From positions 26,844,782-26,908,781 of the forward strand of contig NC_132893.1 of assembly GCF_030463535.1 (NCBI RefSeq): a DNA stretch of 64,000 nucleotides, read 5' to 3'. The DNA comes from Salminus brasiliensis (taxonomy: Eukaryota; Chordata; Actinopteri; Characiformes; Bryconidae). The notes beneath the pieces were generated by a model that saw nothing but the letters and a program-made list of their open reading frames with translations, had not been told where the DNA came from and did not search any database. Each line of letters opens with the position of its first letter. Position 1 is the stretch's first letter. The translations under genes and the position numbers were made by a program. Below are positions 10,503 through 39,720 of this stretch, in pieces.

Positions 10503-11767
10503 AACTGAAAACCGCCTGTATTGGTAAGTTATTTTACAGCTGAGTTGTCAGAAAGGACTGCTTTCGGTTCCTCTCTAAATTCTGCAGTGAGTAGATTTCT
10601 ACTCCAAACACAGGCTCAGCTACTAACAAATGTATTCTTTAATTGCGGACAATGTGTGAAGAAAAGAGAATCTATAACAATTTCAACCATTTCATACACA
10701 ACTCAAACTCAAGTTCAGCACGTGATGTGTTTTTATGATGGAAAATATCTGTCTTATGTCTTGTAAATGATATTATAAATAATGTTTATTGGATATTATA
10801 AATTATTAAATACAGATATTATTACACTTACTTACACTTTACTTAAATACCAATATATGCACATGTTTATTCAGTATTGTAATTTATCTGCTTTGTATTC
10901 AGTATTGTTATTTAGCCCCTGTTGCACATTATTAATTCTTTATTATCTATTTTTACTTAAATAAAGAGACCATTAGTCTTAAAGGATAAATCTCAGAAGT
11001 GGTACTGAAGCGGCCATCAACAAATCAAAAGGAATGAATAAGTAAATGTTACTAAATGTGACAAAAGTTAAAGACAGATCATTTGTTCTCGCTAAAATAC
11101 TCAAACAGAAGTAAAAGTATAATTTTTAATACAGAGTAAAACAACTCAGCCAGTTTTGAAATTTTTACTCATCAAAAGCTTGAATATCTGGATTTACATC
11201 ACAATTTATTTAAGCTAGAACGTTCAGTGAGAACTGTGCAAGGGCAGAAAAATAAGATGTCCTTCCCCCAAAAACACAGACATGTTCCCTTTGCCTGGAC
11301 AAATCAAAGCAAGGTAACTTGCTTATCAAACCCAGCTTCCAGACAAAACAAAGGTTACTATACATCCAGATTTGCAGGACACAATCTGAAATAACTGAAA
11401 AACAGTGCTGTCACATATCATTATATGTATAAAGCTGGGCATATGACAAGATACCAATGCAGCTATAGAGCATTTCTAGGAGTAACATCCTGTTCATTAA
11501 TGCTGATTTAACACCATTTTGAAAACATAAGCACTCAGGAGCTTTAGTGCAGAAATATACTTGTCTAAATATGCAGTGCTGAACAGTGGTCAGTCATTCT
11601 ATTACCCACATTACAGTAGAAAGTTTAATGTGGGAAATTAAAATGTTCAATATTACTCAACATGTGGGTGTGTGAACTGCAGTGTTCTGCTTCCCTCTTT
11701 ATGGATGAAAACAGGAACCTGCTCAAATCCCAATGCACTGCTGCGCTAATGCACGTATACCTACACT

Positions 11768-12262
11768 GCATGTACAAAAGCATTTGGACACCTGCTCATC
11801 CACTGTTTCTTACAAAGTCAAGAGCATTAAAAAGGTTTATCCTTTGTGTCTCTAGTGTCCAGGGAATGCTTTCTACTAGGCTGTGGAACTTTGCTGTGTG
11901 ACTGATTCCTTCAGCATTCAGCGACAAGCGAATGTCTGAGGTCAGGATGTTCTCATCCAAAAAGTCCTGGATAGAGCACCATCATTCCAGAGAGGTCAGT
12001 TTCACTGCTCCACAGCTCAATGCAGGGGGGGCTTGACAGCCCTCTAAACAACACCTGGCAGTAGGCATGGTGGCAAGAAGGCCAATAGGCTCATGCTGAA
12101 CTGCTCCAGGGAGTCCTATTCTACTGCCAATACTTCTCTTATGGGTAGTTGACAAGCAGTGCATGTATGTGCACTTGCACATCTGTATCAGCAATGGGTT
12201 CACTTAAAGCAGCTGCACTAATTAGAAGGGGTGTCCACAAACATTTGAACAGGTCATATGTA
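11768..12262. mobile_element. Foldback/MITE-like element, family 1, copy A
   Basis: It starts near 'acaaaagcatttggacacct' and ends with the inverted counterpart 'ggtgtccacaaacatttgaa'. Internal sequence (clipped GAGCACCATCATTCCAGAG, CTCCAGGGAGTCCTATTCTA) recurs in copies B-G elsewhere in the window. Terminal 'TTTGGACACC' ends are typical of non-autonomous Tc1/mariner-like elements of fish. That assignment is from memory of the family. Confidence 0.7.
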
Positions 12263-12308
12263 TGAGGCACTGTACTTGATGCTTATAGTAGTTGTTGTAG
12301 TAGTGTAA

Positions 12309-12309
<1 letters not shown>

Positions 12310-12344
<35 letters not shown>
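12310..12344. repeat. (GATA)n microsatellite
   Basis: About nine perfect GATA/ATAG units, followed by 'gtcactttatttatcccacagggaaa', a flank often seen with GATA arrays in fish repeats. Confidence 0.95.
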
Positions 12345-12929
12345 GTCACTTTATTTATCCCACAGGGAAAGTCAGTTTTTACAGCAGCAAAATCAAACAA
12401 GAGAGCAGCATGATAGAGGCATAAAAGCGTAAAAAGTGATTGTAGTGCAGTAATAATTACATTAATATAATGTAATATACAGAATGAATTATGTGTAATG
12501 TAACAGTGCAGTAATTACATTAATATAATGTAGTGATGTAAGGCATCCTGGGGTATCATTACAGTATAGAGTTTTAAAGTGGCAGTGCAGATGACAGAGC
12601 TGTGTGGCAGTACATACTGATGAACAGAATAGTGTCCGATTGATATATCTATATTATATATATTAAATATATGCATAGCACCTTTAGCACTCCCTGCATT
12701 TACTTTCATATAATCTCTTAATGTATTAAAATCTCTCATTTGTCCTATTTGTCTCTTTTCTTCATGTAATAATCAACTTAGCTGTCTATTAATCTAGCTG
12801 GCTATGTCTGTCTAGCAAACCCATATTCTCCCATAAGAGAACCCAAACAGCTGTCAGTGGTGGACCATGAGTAAGCGAACTGACGTAGCTATAGATTTAT
12901 CATTAGCTAATAATTAATTTAATAATTTT

Positions 12930-13290
12930 AACGAAGTGGCAGTTAGCTATCTAACTAAAAAAGAAGTTAATAGGTTTAGGATATTAATTTGTAGCTAAGC
13001 TAATTACATCTTTTTCAGATAGCAAGCAAGCTAGCTACCGAAAAGCCGTATCAACAGCACCACGTTAGCTAGCCAGCTAGCTTAGTCTCTAGATAACTGA
13101 TTATTTTATATTTAGCAGATGCCATTCATTACTTAAAGGGCTTCTGGTTGACAAGAAGTCGATGGGACCCTTCCTTTATCTAGCTAGCTATACCTCGAGA
13201 TAAGCCTTAGCCAAGTTAGCTGGATGGAAAAACAAGCGACGCTAGCAAACACTGTCAGTGCTAGCGTAGCTCTGTTAGCCAACATCGCTT
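12930..13290. repeat. TAGC/GTTAGC-rich low-complexity stretch
   Basis: Repeated GCTAGC, TTAGCTAGC and GCTAGCTAG words occur with no fixed period, adjoining the il6st CpG-rich region. Confidence 0.6.
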
Positions 13291-13640
13291 AACGTTACCT
13301 TGGGTCGCGGCGGTTTCCTTCAGTACATCCCCCCTGACGTGTCTTGGTTAGTAACTTACAAGCTTCAAACGCTTCTAATGGAGGTCCTAAGACGCTTTAA
13401 TGTGCCTAATTAACCTCTTCTTGTTTTAATACCATCCTGAGATGTTGTGCGCGATCCATCAATTCCTTCGCTCAAGTTGCCAGCCGGATGTCACGTTGCT
13501 AAGTTACGCGATTTATAAATCACCGCGAGCGGTGTTCGTCCTCGCCCGTGAGGGTACGTATGTTTTACAGATCTGCGGAAGGCGAAGAGGCGGAAGCAAG
13601 CGCTTATGAATGAAGGAGATCGGACGTCTGTGATTGGGCT
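13290..13640. promoter_or_regulatory. CpG-rich region at the il6st 5' end
   Basis: CpG dinucleotides are dense here (GGTCGCGGCGG, GTTACGCG, CACCGCGAGCGG, GTCCTCGCCCG, CGGACGTC), in contrast to the AT-rich CpG-poor surroundings. A CCAAT-type box (GATTGGGC near 13634) lies upstream. This fits a housekeeping-style promoter for the minus-strand il6st gene. Confidence 0.55.
13299..13490 (-). promoter_or_regulatory. il6st: Putative il6st non-coding first exon and core promoter
   Basis: On the minus strand CCGCGACCCAAG|GTAACG at 13299 is a good splice donor inside a CpG-rich stretch. About 30 nt above the likely start zone is ATTTATAAAT (13510-13520), a TATA-like box, and an ETS-like CCGGAT lies at about 13482. 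The il6st ATG exon has its own acceptor at 9908, so an upstream non-coding exon must exist, and this is the best candidate. No transcript evidence is available here. Confidence 0.5.
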
Positions 13641-13649
13641 GTTGAGCCG

Positions 13650-15100
13650 TCAGTCTGTGAAAAGTGGTCGCGTCAGACTGTTTCTATTACATTTCCAGTT
13701 ATTCTCCGCCCTGCTGCCCGAAATCGCCCTTAGAGCAGAAAAGGGAGGGCTGGCGGCTCAGGAGGAATAGCAGACATAAAGAAACAGAGGAAATGATCCT
13801 TCCGCGAAACAGTGAGTCAGTGTGAAATGACTGGAATGCCTTTCCAGCGAACCCTGCCCCAGTCTGAGGTGTCTTGGTAGAACCAGTGGAGCGATGATGA
13901 TGGTGTGAACATGGTGTGGACTTTTATTAGGGAATTGGCTTTGATTTCAGTGTTTGCCATTATACAATCACTTCACATTCAGTGTGCAGATTTGTACAAC
14001 TTTAAACACTTGATCTTTACAAAAAATAAAACACTTATAACATACTCATATTTCCAGATTGGCCACTTTACAGGATAAGGAAAAAACTTTTATTTATTAT
14101 TATTTTTGAAGTCATTTTGGAGCATTTCTGTTGGTCCATTCTTAATGAAATTTCAGCACAATTAAAATGTAATGAACGTGAAGTAGACCAAATATATTTT
14201 GAAATGTCCAAATTAATAATCAGACCAATGTCACACACAAATATAGCCTTTCACACATATACATTAGGACTGAAACGTGTCCTCATTTTTTTTTAAGCTA
14301 GCTGACTTGAAAATAAGAACTGAATATTTGGCTATATAGGCTTTTACGGTTATTTATTGGTCTAAGTAATTGAGTATATGTTAATGTACTAATTTAGCTG
14401 CATAGTTTTAAAGGTATTTAAGTCCCTCCCACCCTCGCACATACACACTGCTATGGTCCTACAACTTAGGTAGGCCTACATGATAAGGAAGCTCCCTGGC
14501 CACAACATCCTTACCATGGTGGATTCTCAAAACCTAAAGTATGGTCACCCTACTTTTATTCAAGATCTTTGGCTGGCTAGATTGCTTAGTCAATTTGGGG
14601 GAAAGGTTGTATTATTTATGTGCAAAAATGTGGTTACTTTATAATAATAGACAAATCCCTCTGGATAAGCTACAGAGTATCAAACTACAGCTGAGAAATC
14701 ATTCATATAAATGCACAAAACCGCGTGAAAATACCACCAGTCTTCGTTGATTCAGTGCTGTCTTTTAACCACTGCCTGGCCTGGTACTGGGCCTTCAGGC
14801 CTGTGGCGAAGCTTTGATAACATTTCCTTTTAGATGGCATTGATTATAGATGAGAGTAGATTTTTTCTAGCAGATGCAAAAATAGTTTGATGTAGAGCCT
14901 AGTACCATCCAGAAGTTCTGCATCTGTCTTCAACTACTTTGAATTGCACTTTTCAGAACTTAATAATAAGCCATGCTAAAGCAACTATTCAGCAACTATG
15001 TGGCGGCACTGAAAATCGGCTTATTTACTCTTTATAGTAGTGAAGAATGCAGATGTTTACAGATGTTTATAAATGGTGAGTAAAAAAAACTACAAAACAA
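13650..15100. other. Intergenic region between il6st 5' end and ankrd55 3' end
   Basis: No gene can be supported. Both flanking genes are on the minus strand. The stretch is AT-rich and holds one copy of a short dispersed repeat at 14108-14165. Confidence 0.6.
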
Positions 15101-15127
15101 AAGCAAAGCTGAAAAAATGATGCACCA

Positions 15128-15133
15128 TTTATT
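15128..15133 (-). terminator. ankrd55: Candidate ankrd55 poly(A) signal
   Basis: A minus-strand AATAAA (tttatt on plus) 361 nt downstream of the ankrd55 stop is the first canonical signal I noticed in the 3' UTR direction. Confidence 0.5.
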
Positions 15134-15493
15134 ATGAATGATAATCATGTTAATTTAAACATTCACATTAGACACTCAAACGATTTGTTTAAGTGTTAAG
15201 GTTACAAGGTAAACCAGCAAATCAGAGAATACACAGTGCATGCCATAGACAAAAAATCAATTATTCTGTAAAAATGTATGAAAAAATAGGCAGATAAGTT
15301 CTTAAACTTTATCAAACATCTCAGCAGTGAGTTTCAGTCTTCTCCTCATGTATGGACAACTTGCACTGGCACCTGCAGTCCAATAGTTTTTCATCAAAAC
15401 CTGAAGATCTTTATCAATTCAAGTTTACAGACAGGAATCGGTCGCGGTGTGTCTGAGTCGAGATCACCTCCTTCACTGTTGTCACCAGTTCTA

Positions 15494-32405
<16,912 letters not shown>

Positions 32406-32525
32406 GGCCGAGCAGGGCAGCAGGGAGAATATTAGCAACCCCTGCAGACTACAGGCACTGTGGACTAAGACATGGTGTGTGTGGAAGCTTCTCTTCTGGA
32501 TCTGATGGAACCCATAGACACAAAC

Positions 32526-32560
<35 letters not shown>
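32526..32560. repeat. (GA)n microsatellite in ankrd55 5' UTR or promoter
   Basis: About 17 GA units (CT on the ankrd55 sense strand), roughly 120 nt upstream of the ATG. It could act as a GAGA-type promoter element or be neutral. Confidence 0.95.
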
Positions 32561-32562
<2 letters not shown>

Positions 32563-32680
32563 ATGAAGAATAATGAAGAGTAACGAGTCTCCAGGGGTCT
32601 TCAGTGAAAATCCCACGTCTCCATTTGTGGCCACTGGATGCTAAGGAGGATGTGCCGATTTGGCTGTGAGCGATGTATGC

Positions 32681-32707
<27 letters not shown>
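32681..32707. repeat. (GT)n microsatellite in the ankrd55 upstream region
   Basis: About 13 perfect GT units upstream of the (GA)n tract. Confidence 0.95.
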
Positions 32708-32711
<4 letters not shown>

Positions 32712-32714
32712 GGG

Positions 32715-32800
32715 ATGGAGACGCGCGCATTGCGCATGCGTCAGTGCAGCCTGGTGGCAGTAAGCACGAGTGCAGGGGCTCTTGTTTTTGTTGTGCGCGT
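32715..32800 (-). promoter_or_regulatory. ankrd55: Candidate ankrd55 promoter with NRF1-like site
   Basis: A CpG cluster (ACGCGCGCATTGCGCATGCG) includes TGCGCATGCG at 32731-32740, the palindromic NRF1 core, followed by a CRE-like TGCGTCA. It is 330 nt upstream of the ankrd55 ATG, the usual place for a TATA-less promoter. No transcript start can be placed. Confidence 0.45.
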
Positions 32801-33004
32801 GAACCAAAGATGCAGGAGTTAATACAGAACCTGCTCCTCATATGTTCTCCACACACCACGTGGAGCTATTTTTAAGACTGCTATTACACTTAATATGCTG
32901 CCAAAGCAGGAGACAGTGCGCACTCCTCAACCCCTTAATAGGAAGATAAATGGCAGAGCGTGCCTGAAGAGTTCATTGGCATGATTGCTTTGTCGTCCTT
33001 TTAG

Positions 33005-33480
33005 TAATCAGACCCTGCACTGTTAATAAGAAGTAACAGGTGAATGAGATGGCCCTCCCTCTCCCTCACACTCAGCATGATGCTAGCCAGGGCAGTGGCT
33101 ATTAGCAAATGTAACAGAACTGGCTGTTAGGCCCTGTCCCATTACTCACACTTGAACACTCACACCCATCAACCATAGGTGTGCAAGGCTGTAGGGTGTC
33201 CTATTTCTTTAAACTTTCCCCCCCAAAGTGCTCACATGCACCTCTATGAGCATTTGTAGTGTTGCATACATTGCAGTGTTGCATACAGGTGAAAAGAGGT
33301 AAAGCGAAGTGTGTCTCAATTCTGCTCTAAACCCTCTGATGCCTTAAACACCTTTAATCCATCCTTTACAACCTGATAGAAGTGCACTTCTCCAAGTGTG
33401 TTCAACTGTCTAAGGATGTTGTGGTTGGTGTCATGTAACTCGGAGGAAAAATGCTAGCCTTGACTCTCCTAAAGCTCTTG
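33005..33480. repeat. Dispersed repeat copy, split ('ATCAGACCCTG...ACTCGGAGGAA')
   Basis: It shares 'aatcagaccctg', 'ccctccct', 'aacagaactggctgtt' and 'ggtgtcatgtaactcggagg' with 33695-33895. About 280 nt of unrelated sequence (33135-33400) lies between its halves. Confidence 0.6.
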
Positions 33481-33694
33481 TGGCATTGCATTGATTCTGG
33501 GAGAACATTGAAATCACATAATGGTGTTTATTAACACAATTAAATACTGAGAAGCTACTAGCTTTAAACGTATATTTTTAACCATAACCTGCAAAAAACA
33601 GTTTGCAGGAATACAGTTAGCAGCAAAAAGAACATATGTTGAGTCCACATAAGGAAGTCAGAGTGAAAGCTGTATTCTCTATAGAAAGAAATGA

Positions 33695-33895
33695 ATCAGA
33701 CCCTGACCGCCCTCCCTCCACCTCTCATCACTGAGCGTGATGCTTGCCAGTGCAGTGTCTGTTAGCTGATGAAACAGAACTGGCTGTTCAAGTGCTCCTC
33801 TAAGCATGTTTAGCAGTTGTAACGATGTTACGGATGGTGTCAAGTGACTCGGAGGAAGCACATACTAGCTTTCACCCTCCTTTAGCACTTGTAGC
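33695..33895. repeat. Dispersed repeat copy, continuous
   Basis: A continuous version of the element at 33005-33480: 'gaatcagaccctgaccgccc' through 'gtgtcaagtgactcggagga' to 'tcctttagcacttgtagcat'. Confidence 0.6.
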
Positions 33896-35589
33896 ATAAT
33901 GTGCGTCTGAAGAAATGAGAAATGTTACTCATTTCTGAATTTTGAATTTACATTTTGACACTTTTCCAGCTTGTCACAATTTAATCAGGTAAATTGAAAA
34001 GGGCCATTTTCTCATTTTTTCCCCATACCCTGCTAAAATAACCAGCACAGTTAGCAGCAAAGAAGGCCACATATGTTGCGTTCAGACCTCCAGCAAAAAC
34101 CAACAGTTGTAACATTTAGAGCATTTCTATTGGTCCATTTATCATGAAATCTTCCAAATTCAAATTATGTTTAAAACTAAAAATGAGTTTTTTTGTGCGA
34201 CAGCAATGTCATGTTTTTGAATGCTAATAGGCTGGTCAACCAGCAGAGACCAGTATGAATGAATGCTAGTCTAGGGTATACCACGTAGATTCAACAGCGA
34301 TCATGTACAGGATTTCTATTGTTTGATGCACTTAAAATCGGTCAGTTTGAGTCCGTTGCTGGTCACTTACTTGAAGACTTACAAGACTGTCAATTTGGTC
34401 AATATGACTTCAAGTGCTCCAGAACAGCACAATTATCTAAGTATTCCCCCCATATTTCTTGCAGTGACTCTGTTTGTCGTTGTTTGGCTAAATTCCACAG
34501 TGGTCAGGTACATTATTCCACGCTGATTCAGTGGGCAGATGCACAGTGGACAGACAGCGCTCTGCTTATAGCTGCTCTTTGACTCTGCCAATTAAAAAAA
34601 ATCAAAACCAACATATTTGACACAGTTTTTAGTTTGTCCGGGACATTTTGGTAGCTTCAACAGTGGTCAGTGGTCAGATTTCAACATTGATTCAGTGGCC
34701 AAGTGTGGGCTGGGTAGAGCCCCTGCGTTATTGTTCTGTTGGAAAAACATGAACATTGAATTGAATGATTTTCTTATTATAAACACTGCTTGATCACAAA
34801 GCACTGATTCAAGGTGGGGTCCACCCTCTTAATATATGTAGACATCTAATAGACCTTTTAGAGCATCAAGTCCCTGGAGTAACATTGGAGCTGTGACCTA
34901 CTCTAGTGTTTAGGTTTAGAAGTAGCCTCACGCTCAGGTGTTAGTCAGTTAATTGTGAAGGAGAGTGAGCTGGTGTGTGAAACGCTAATCATTTTCAGAA
35001 GACTATAGAATCCTGTTCATCATGAGGCATACAGCTGTTAAATGTAACTGGCAGACACACACAGGCCTATCTCTGTCAAATGTAATGTCTTAATGACTCT
35101 GACTCATATTCACAGGAAATCAAGCAGAAGTTCAGGGTTGCTCAGAGTTTGTGAGAAATGTTCAGTTACGAAGGGGGTGAGTGATTCCACGGTTGAAACA
35201 GGCCGACAGAAAAAACACACAGCTGCAATGGAGAGCGTATTTTCATTCCATTCATATTTATCATGCTGCCTGTCGCCATGGGAACCCCAGAGGACATCAC
35301 AGCTAATTATGAAAAATAGTCACTAAAGACTCAGTGTGTAAAATGAACTCATCGCCTACCAGGCTGAAACATGCAGACTGAGCGAAACAACAACAACAGC
35401 AACAAAAACCACTCCTCTTAGCCAATGGCCTTTAAAGGGCCCATATCTTTAAAGGCCATCTTCTGGTATTTCATCCATCTGATGTTCACACATCACACAC
35501 ACTGTATTGTTTTACATACCAAAAATAATCACAATGCATTTTTACAGTCTCTAGACATCTTTCATTCCTTGGAAATCAACCAGTAGTTT

Positions 35590-35770
35590 TTGCAAAGGCT
35601 GAATTACATTTACAGCATTTAGCTGAGACTCTCATCCAGAGTGACCTACAATAGAAGCATGTTACACAGGCAGGTGAATGTAGTGTTAGGAGTCTCACCC
35701 AAGGATTCTTATTGGTGTTACATGGTGTGCTTACCCAGCCTAGGAAATGAGCCTTATTTGGTCTAGAAGA
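35590..35770 (-). mobile_element. SINE 3' part, reverse orientation
   Basis: On the minus strand it reads GTCACTCTGGATGAGAGTCT then CAGCTAAATGCTGTAAATGT, the well-known 3' end of fish tRNA-SINEs. The same tail occurs in plus orientation at 44340-44396. Confidence 0.7.
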
Positions 35771-36164
35771 CGGGATTATACAGTACTCCTGTGTTTGCGA
35801 ATCTGCCGAAATCTGTGGCATTATGTACAGATCCGCATAAGCATCTGTCTACATACTGTGTCAAAAGCACACTGTACACAATGTACCCAATGTACTCTAT
35901 TCTGATTGGCTACCCTATGTGCCTTATTCAAAAAGCAGCCAGGGAATGGGCAGGGTTAAACATCTGTAGGTTGAATGGATGGATTTATGTAAATATTGCG
36001 AATCACACAAACCTGTTGTTCAGAACACGCTGTTCTTGCAGTTTAGCTTCCATTCATTCAAAAAGATTGTATTCCAAGTCATTTTGGAACTTTTCTGTTG
36101 GTCCATCCATCATAAAGTTTTGAGGCAATGATGATATACAGTTATATAAGTTATAACTTATACA

Positions 36165-36485
36165 AATATAGACGTTTGGGCAACCCTGGTGAAATGACAC
36201 ACTCTAGGGCTTGAGGGGTATAGAGCTCACCAGCACTGAGCTGTGGAGCAGTGAAACTGTGTTCTCTGGAATGATGGCTGGTGCTCCATCCAATATTTTT
36301 GGGAAGAGTTGGGGAGTTGGGGATGAGGTGGGGTGGTGATCGTCCAGCATCCAGACCTTGTGGCTGAATGCAATCAAATCCTTACAAACTTGTCCTGTAC
36401 AGTAGAAATAGGAACCTGATTTCAGAAAAAAAACAGTGAATAAGCAGGTGTCCAAATACTTAGTGTAGTATAGTGAAGTGTACCA
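36165..36485. mobile_element. Family 1 MITE-like element, copy D
   Basis: Ends are 'tagacgtttgggcaaccctg' and 'gcaggtgtccaaatacttag'. Internal 'ctctggaatgatggctggtg' and 'ccatccaatatttttgggaa' match copies E and F. Confidence 0.7.
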
Positions 36486-37924
36486 TATGGTGTAGTCAGT
36501 GTGCTATTAGTTTTGCACATGCCACATTTAGCAAATACATGTGAAACACATAATTTGATCGGGAGTGGCCAAAATTTTTGCACATTACTGTATGCTGTAT
36601 GAGTCTAAAAGGGGAAAAGGTTAGGAAATAGTCGTGTTCCAAATAATTGCTACATAAAACCATAAAAATGTCACAAATGTAGAAAGTGAGCAGTCTCTAC
36701 CATGGTTTAATCACAACTGCAATGACAGCCTTCCTCCAGCAGGTGTCAGCACTCCCTCAGTGATGCAGATGAGCCGCAGGGGAATCCCAGTGATCAAACT
36801 ACATTTACATTTAATAAAGACTGATATTTTATTTGATCAGAGTTATGATACAATACCATATGTCAAATATAATATTTTTTCTAAACTTTCTCAGAAGGGG
36901 TAACTGTATTTATGGTCATTACCTGGAAAGTACTCCAATAAAAATATATTGGGAAAGTCAACAATGAATTTTTCTTTAAATATTCATAGAAAATAAAGTG
37001 AGAAATTCAATATTTGCTGGTCTTTCTGTTAATATATGATTTATTCACAATCCCTTTACAACTGCTTCTGCTTCTGTCTACCACCCACTGTTTTCACAGC
37101 AGAGGAAATGTTGTAGTCTGTTCTTGGCCTTCCTTGAACTCCTCTGAACGCAAGCAGGCTGGTCCAGTCCAGACAGACGGGGATTTTGGGTAATTATGAG
37201 GGATAAACATGCTTCAGGCAAAGAGACAAGAGAAACAGCACCATCCATAAACAGAGGAAATCCTTGGGCAATAGGCAGCCCTGAAATATGCTGACACTCT
37301 CAAAAGTGAGTGGTGGAAAACAGGCCTCTGATAGATTTACTGTAAATACAGATGCAGACCAGTTTGCTCCTGTGTGAAATGAACAGCGGCATTATTATCA
37401 CTATGACTGACCAGCACTCTTTGTGATGAGTGTCGTGCACACTGTTTTATTTGGAAAATGTTGAAAGGATTTACTGAGAACACCCTGCAGAATATTTGTT
37501 CCTTGGTTGTGTATTAACAGACCTCACCATCTAGACATGAGATGATACATTCCTCCAGGTTGATGAGTGACTCAGTAGAAGCACCTTGAGAAAAGGACAA
37601 ATGAGAGACAGGAAATCAGCACTACGATGAGTTATGCATGTTTTGTTCTTTGTTATATACAAAGTCTATTAAATGGCTATGAGCCTATTAGGTCAGTGGT
37701 ATGGTGAAACTTTAGCTTGCCAGGCCAGCAGCTGTTAATTAATGTACTTTTAATGGGCAGTTAATTATATAAATGCTGGCAGTGAGTGGGAGCCATAGGA
37801 TTGATGACTGTGTGATGATGACAACCACCAGTAAACACAGAAAGTGGAAAGCAGGCTGGTGGATTAGCCTGCTTTAATCCATAATGCTCTTTGAATGTAA
37901 CATTAGATTCTTAATAGAGATGTG

Positions 37925-38090
37925 GTCCTCAACCCTGTGGTCCTCAATCCTGCCTTAACAAACCTACTTCAACTCAGTAAGCTCTTATTAATGGGTTGAT
38001 TAGTTTGGTCAGGTGTGCTGGGAGCAGGGACTACAGTCCAGTATGTGGGACAGTGGGCCTCAAGGACCAGGGTTGGGAACACTACATTAG
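37925..38090. mobile_element. Small foldback element ('GTGGTCCTCAATCCTG')
   Basis: The left end 'tggtcctcaatcctgcctta' pairs with the right end 'caaggaccagggttgggaac'. The centre 'gggttgattagtttggtcag' is typical of this common fish miniature element. About 165 nt. Confidence 0.6.
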
Positions 38091-39194
38091 AACATCAGGC
38101 CAATATCATTAAAATACTAAGGTGAAAATGGACAAATCGAACCCAATACCACAGCAAATCTATGATTACATTTGATTACATTTGTATCTGGCATATATAA
38201 ATATGAAAAATAAATTACTACAGTTATAAATCCTTCAGTTGAGCTAGTGTAATGGTCCACACATTTGATATTTATGATATTTTTGGGTAAAAGAGCTAAG
38301 CAGTCCTATGAAAACTCCTTAGTAGCCTGTCAGCACTGCATCTTGGAATTGTGGTGCTTTTTAAATTTATTTAATAAATTAAAATGATAATAACTACTTA
38401 AAATAAATACTACTTACAAAAATCTAAAAATGTTAGGTTGTGCCCTTCTGTCCTTTAGGTCTCAGATTGGTTGACACTCAAGCTTTCAGTATTAGTACTG
38501 GAAAAGTATCCATAGGAAAATTTCTCTATCCAGTGTGGTCCCCAGCCCGTATGAATACACATGTGAACTCTCAGAGGTGAGCGTAGGCTATCTAGGCTAG
38601 CCGATTCCATATATGTTAAATGGGCCGCAATCACGTTGTGAGGGAGACCTTTGAATTTTTTATCAAAGGCCTTTTTATTTGTATGAAGTGAATTATGAAC
38701 ACATTCCACGGAGGAGGTGGTCTGGTCGCCCCTCTTCTCCCCCCGTCTTTTTGGTGCAGAAAAGCATAAAACAGAGCCATTTCTTTTTCTTCTACTTCTT
38801 TTTTTTTTTTTTTACAGCAAGTGGCTTTCTGCCAAGCAGCCTGTGTCCACTGGAGCACTGTAGGCCAACTGTTTGTCTGTACAGGCCCGTGGGCAGCCTC
38901 TTTTGTTCCTTGGAATTTGAAATAAGAAAGTCAGTAGTGTGGGAGTCGTCTGCCTCCATCTAGACGGGGCAGGGTGGGTGTTTTTGGAGGACGGAACCTG
39001 CAGAGACATTAATGGATGCAGACACGCACAGACACACTCCCATGGGCACACTTATACTTTACCGCTAAACATCACTTCTCATATTTATTATCGCTGTTAT
39101 GTAAAATACCTAACCTATACAATGTTGAATTATATGCTAGACAAACTAGACCTTTTATTCCAAGCTGCCTTTGAATAGAAAACTTGTATCCTTG

Positions 39195-39350
39195 TTTTTT
39201 TTCTGGCCCAATTCTGGCTGGGTCCTCAACCCAGATCTGGCCCATATACTGTAAAGCGAGAAACACTAATGAATGTGGCCTAGATCTGGCCCAAACACTG
39301 TAAAATGAGTAGAAATAAAAGATGTGACCCAGACCTGTCTACTATCTGGA
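39195..39350. repeat. Short tandem repeat 'GATCTGGCCCAaayACTGTAAA'
   Basis: Two to three imperfect copies of a unit of about 55-60 nt containing 'agatctggcccatatactgtaaa' and 'agatctggcccaaacactgtaaa' (short extracts). Confidence 0.65.
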
Positions 39351-39718
39351 TATTTCTGAGGGCATAGTCAAATAATGAGTGTTCGGTACATGAGAGTGAA
39401 ATGTTGTGTCTTTCTTTAAAAGCAGATGTTAAACAGAGCTGTAAAATAGACAAACAGAAATTCTATAAATCACTTGTTTTATTTACTACATAAAATATAC
39501 TTCAGCTTTACATAAGTTTACTTGTGAATTTTACATTTTGTAAGGGTTCCTCTGACAGAAGAGGCCACAGTTGGGAACACAGTTTGGATTAAAGCTGTAT
39601 GTGCGTAACGAACCTCTTCAGCCTTAAGTGGTAAAGGTAAAGTTTACGCAAGCATTACCTAAGATTAGGATCTCCCATGCAGAAATACACAGACACTATC
39701 TCTGTCCTGCTGTCTTAC

Positions 39719-39720
39719 TG

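Larger units (their letters stand above)
9908..13298 (-). other. il6st 5' intron (putative), repeat-rich
   Basis: No coding exon was found here. It holds a (GT)n at 10285-10314, an (AT)n of about 82 nt at 10415-10496, a foldback element at 11768-12262 and a (GATA)n at 12310-12344. If the first exon lies near 13.3 kb, this is the first intron. That intron often carries enhancers in cytokine-receptor genes, but no specific site is claimed. Confidence 0.6.
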
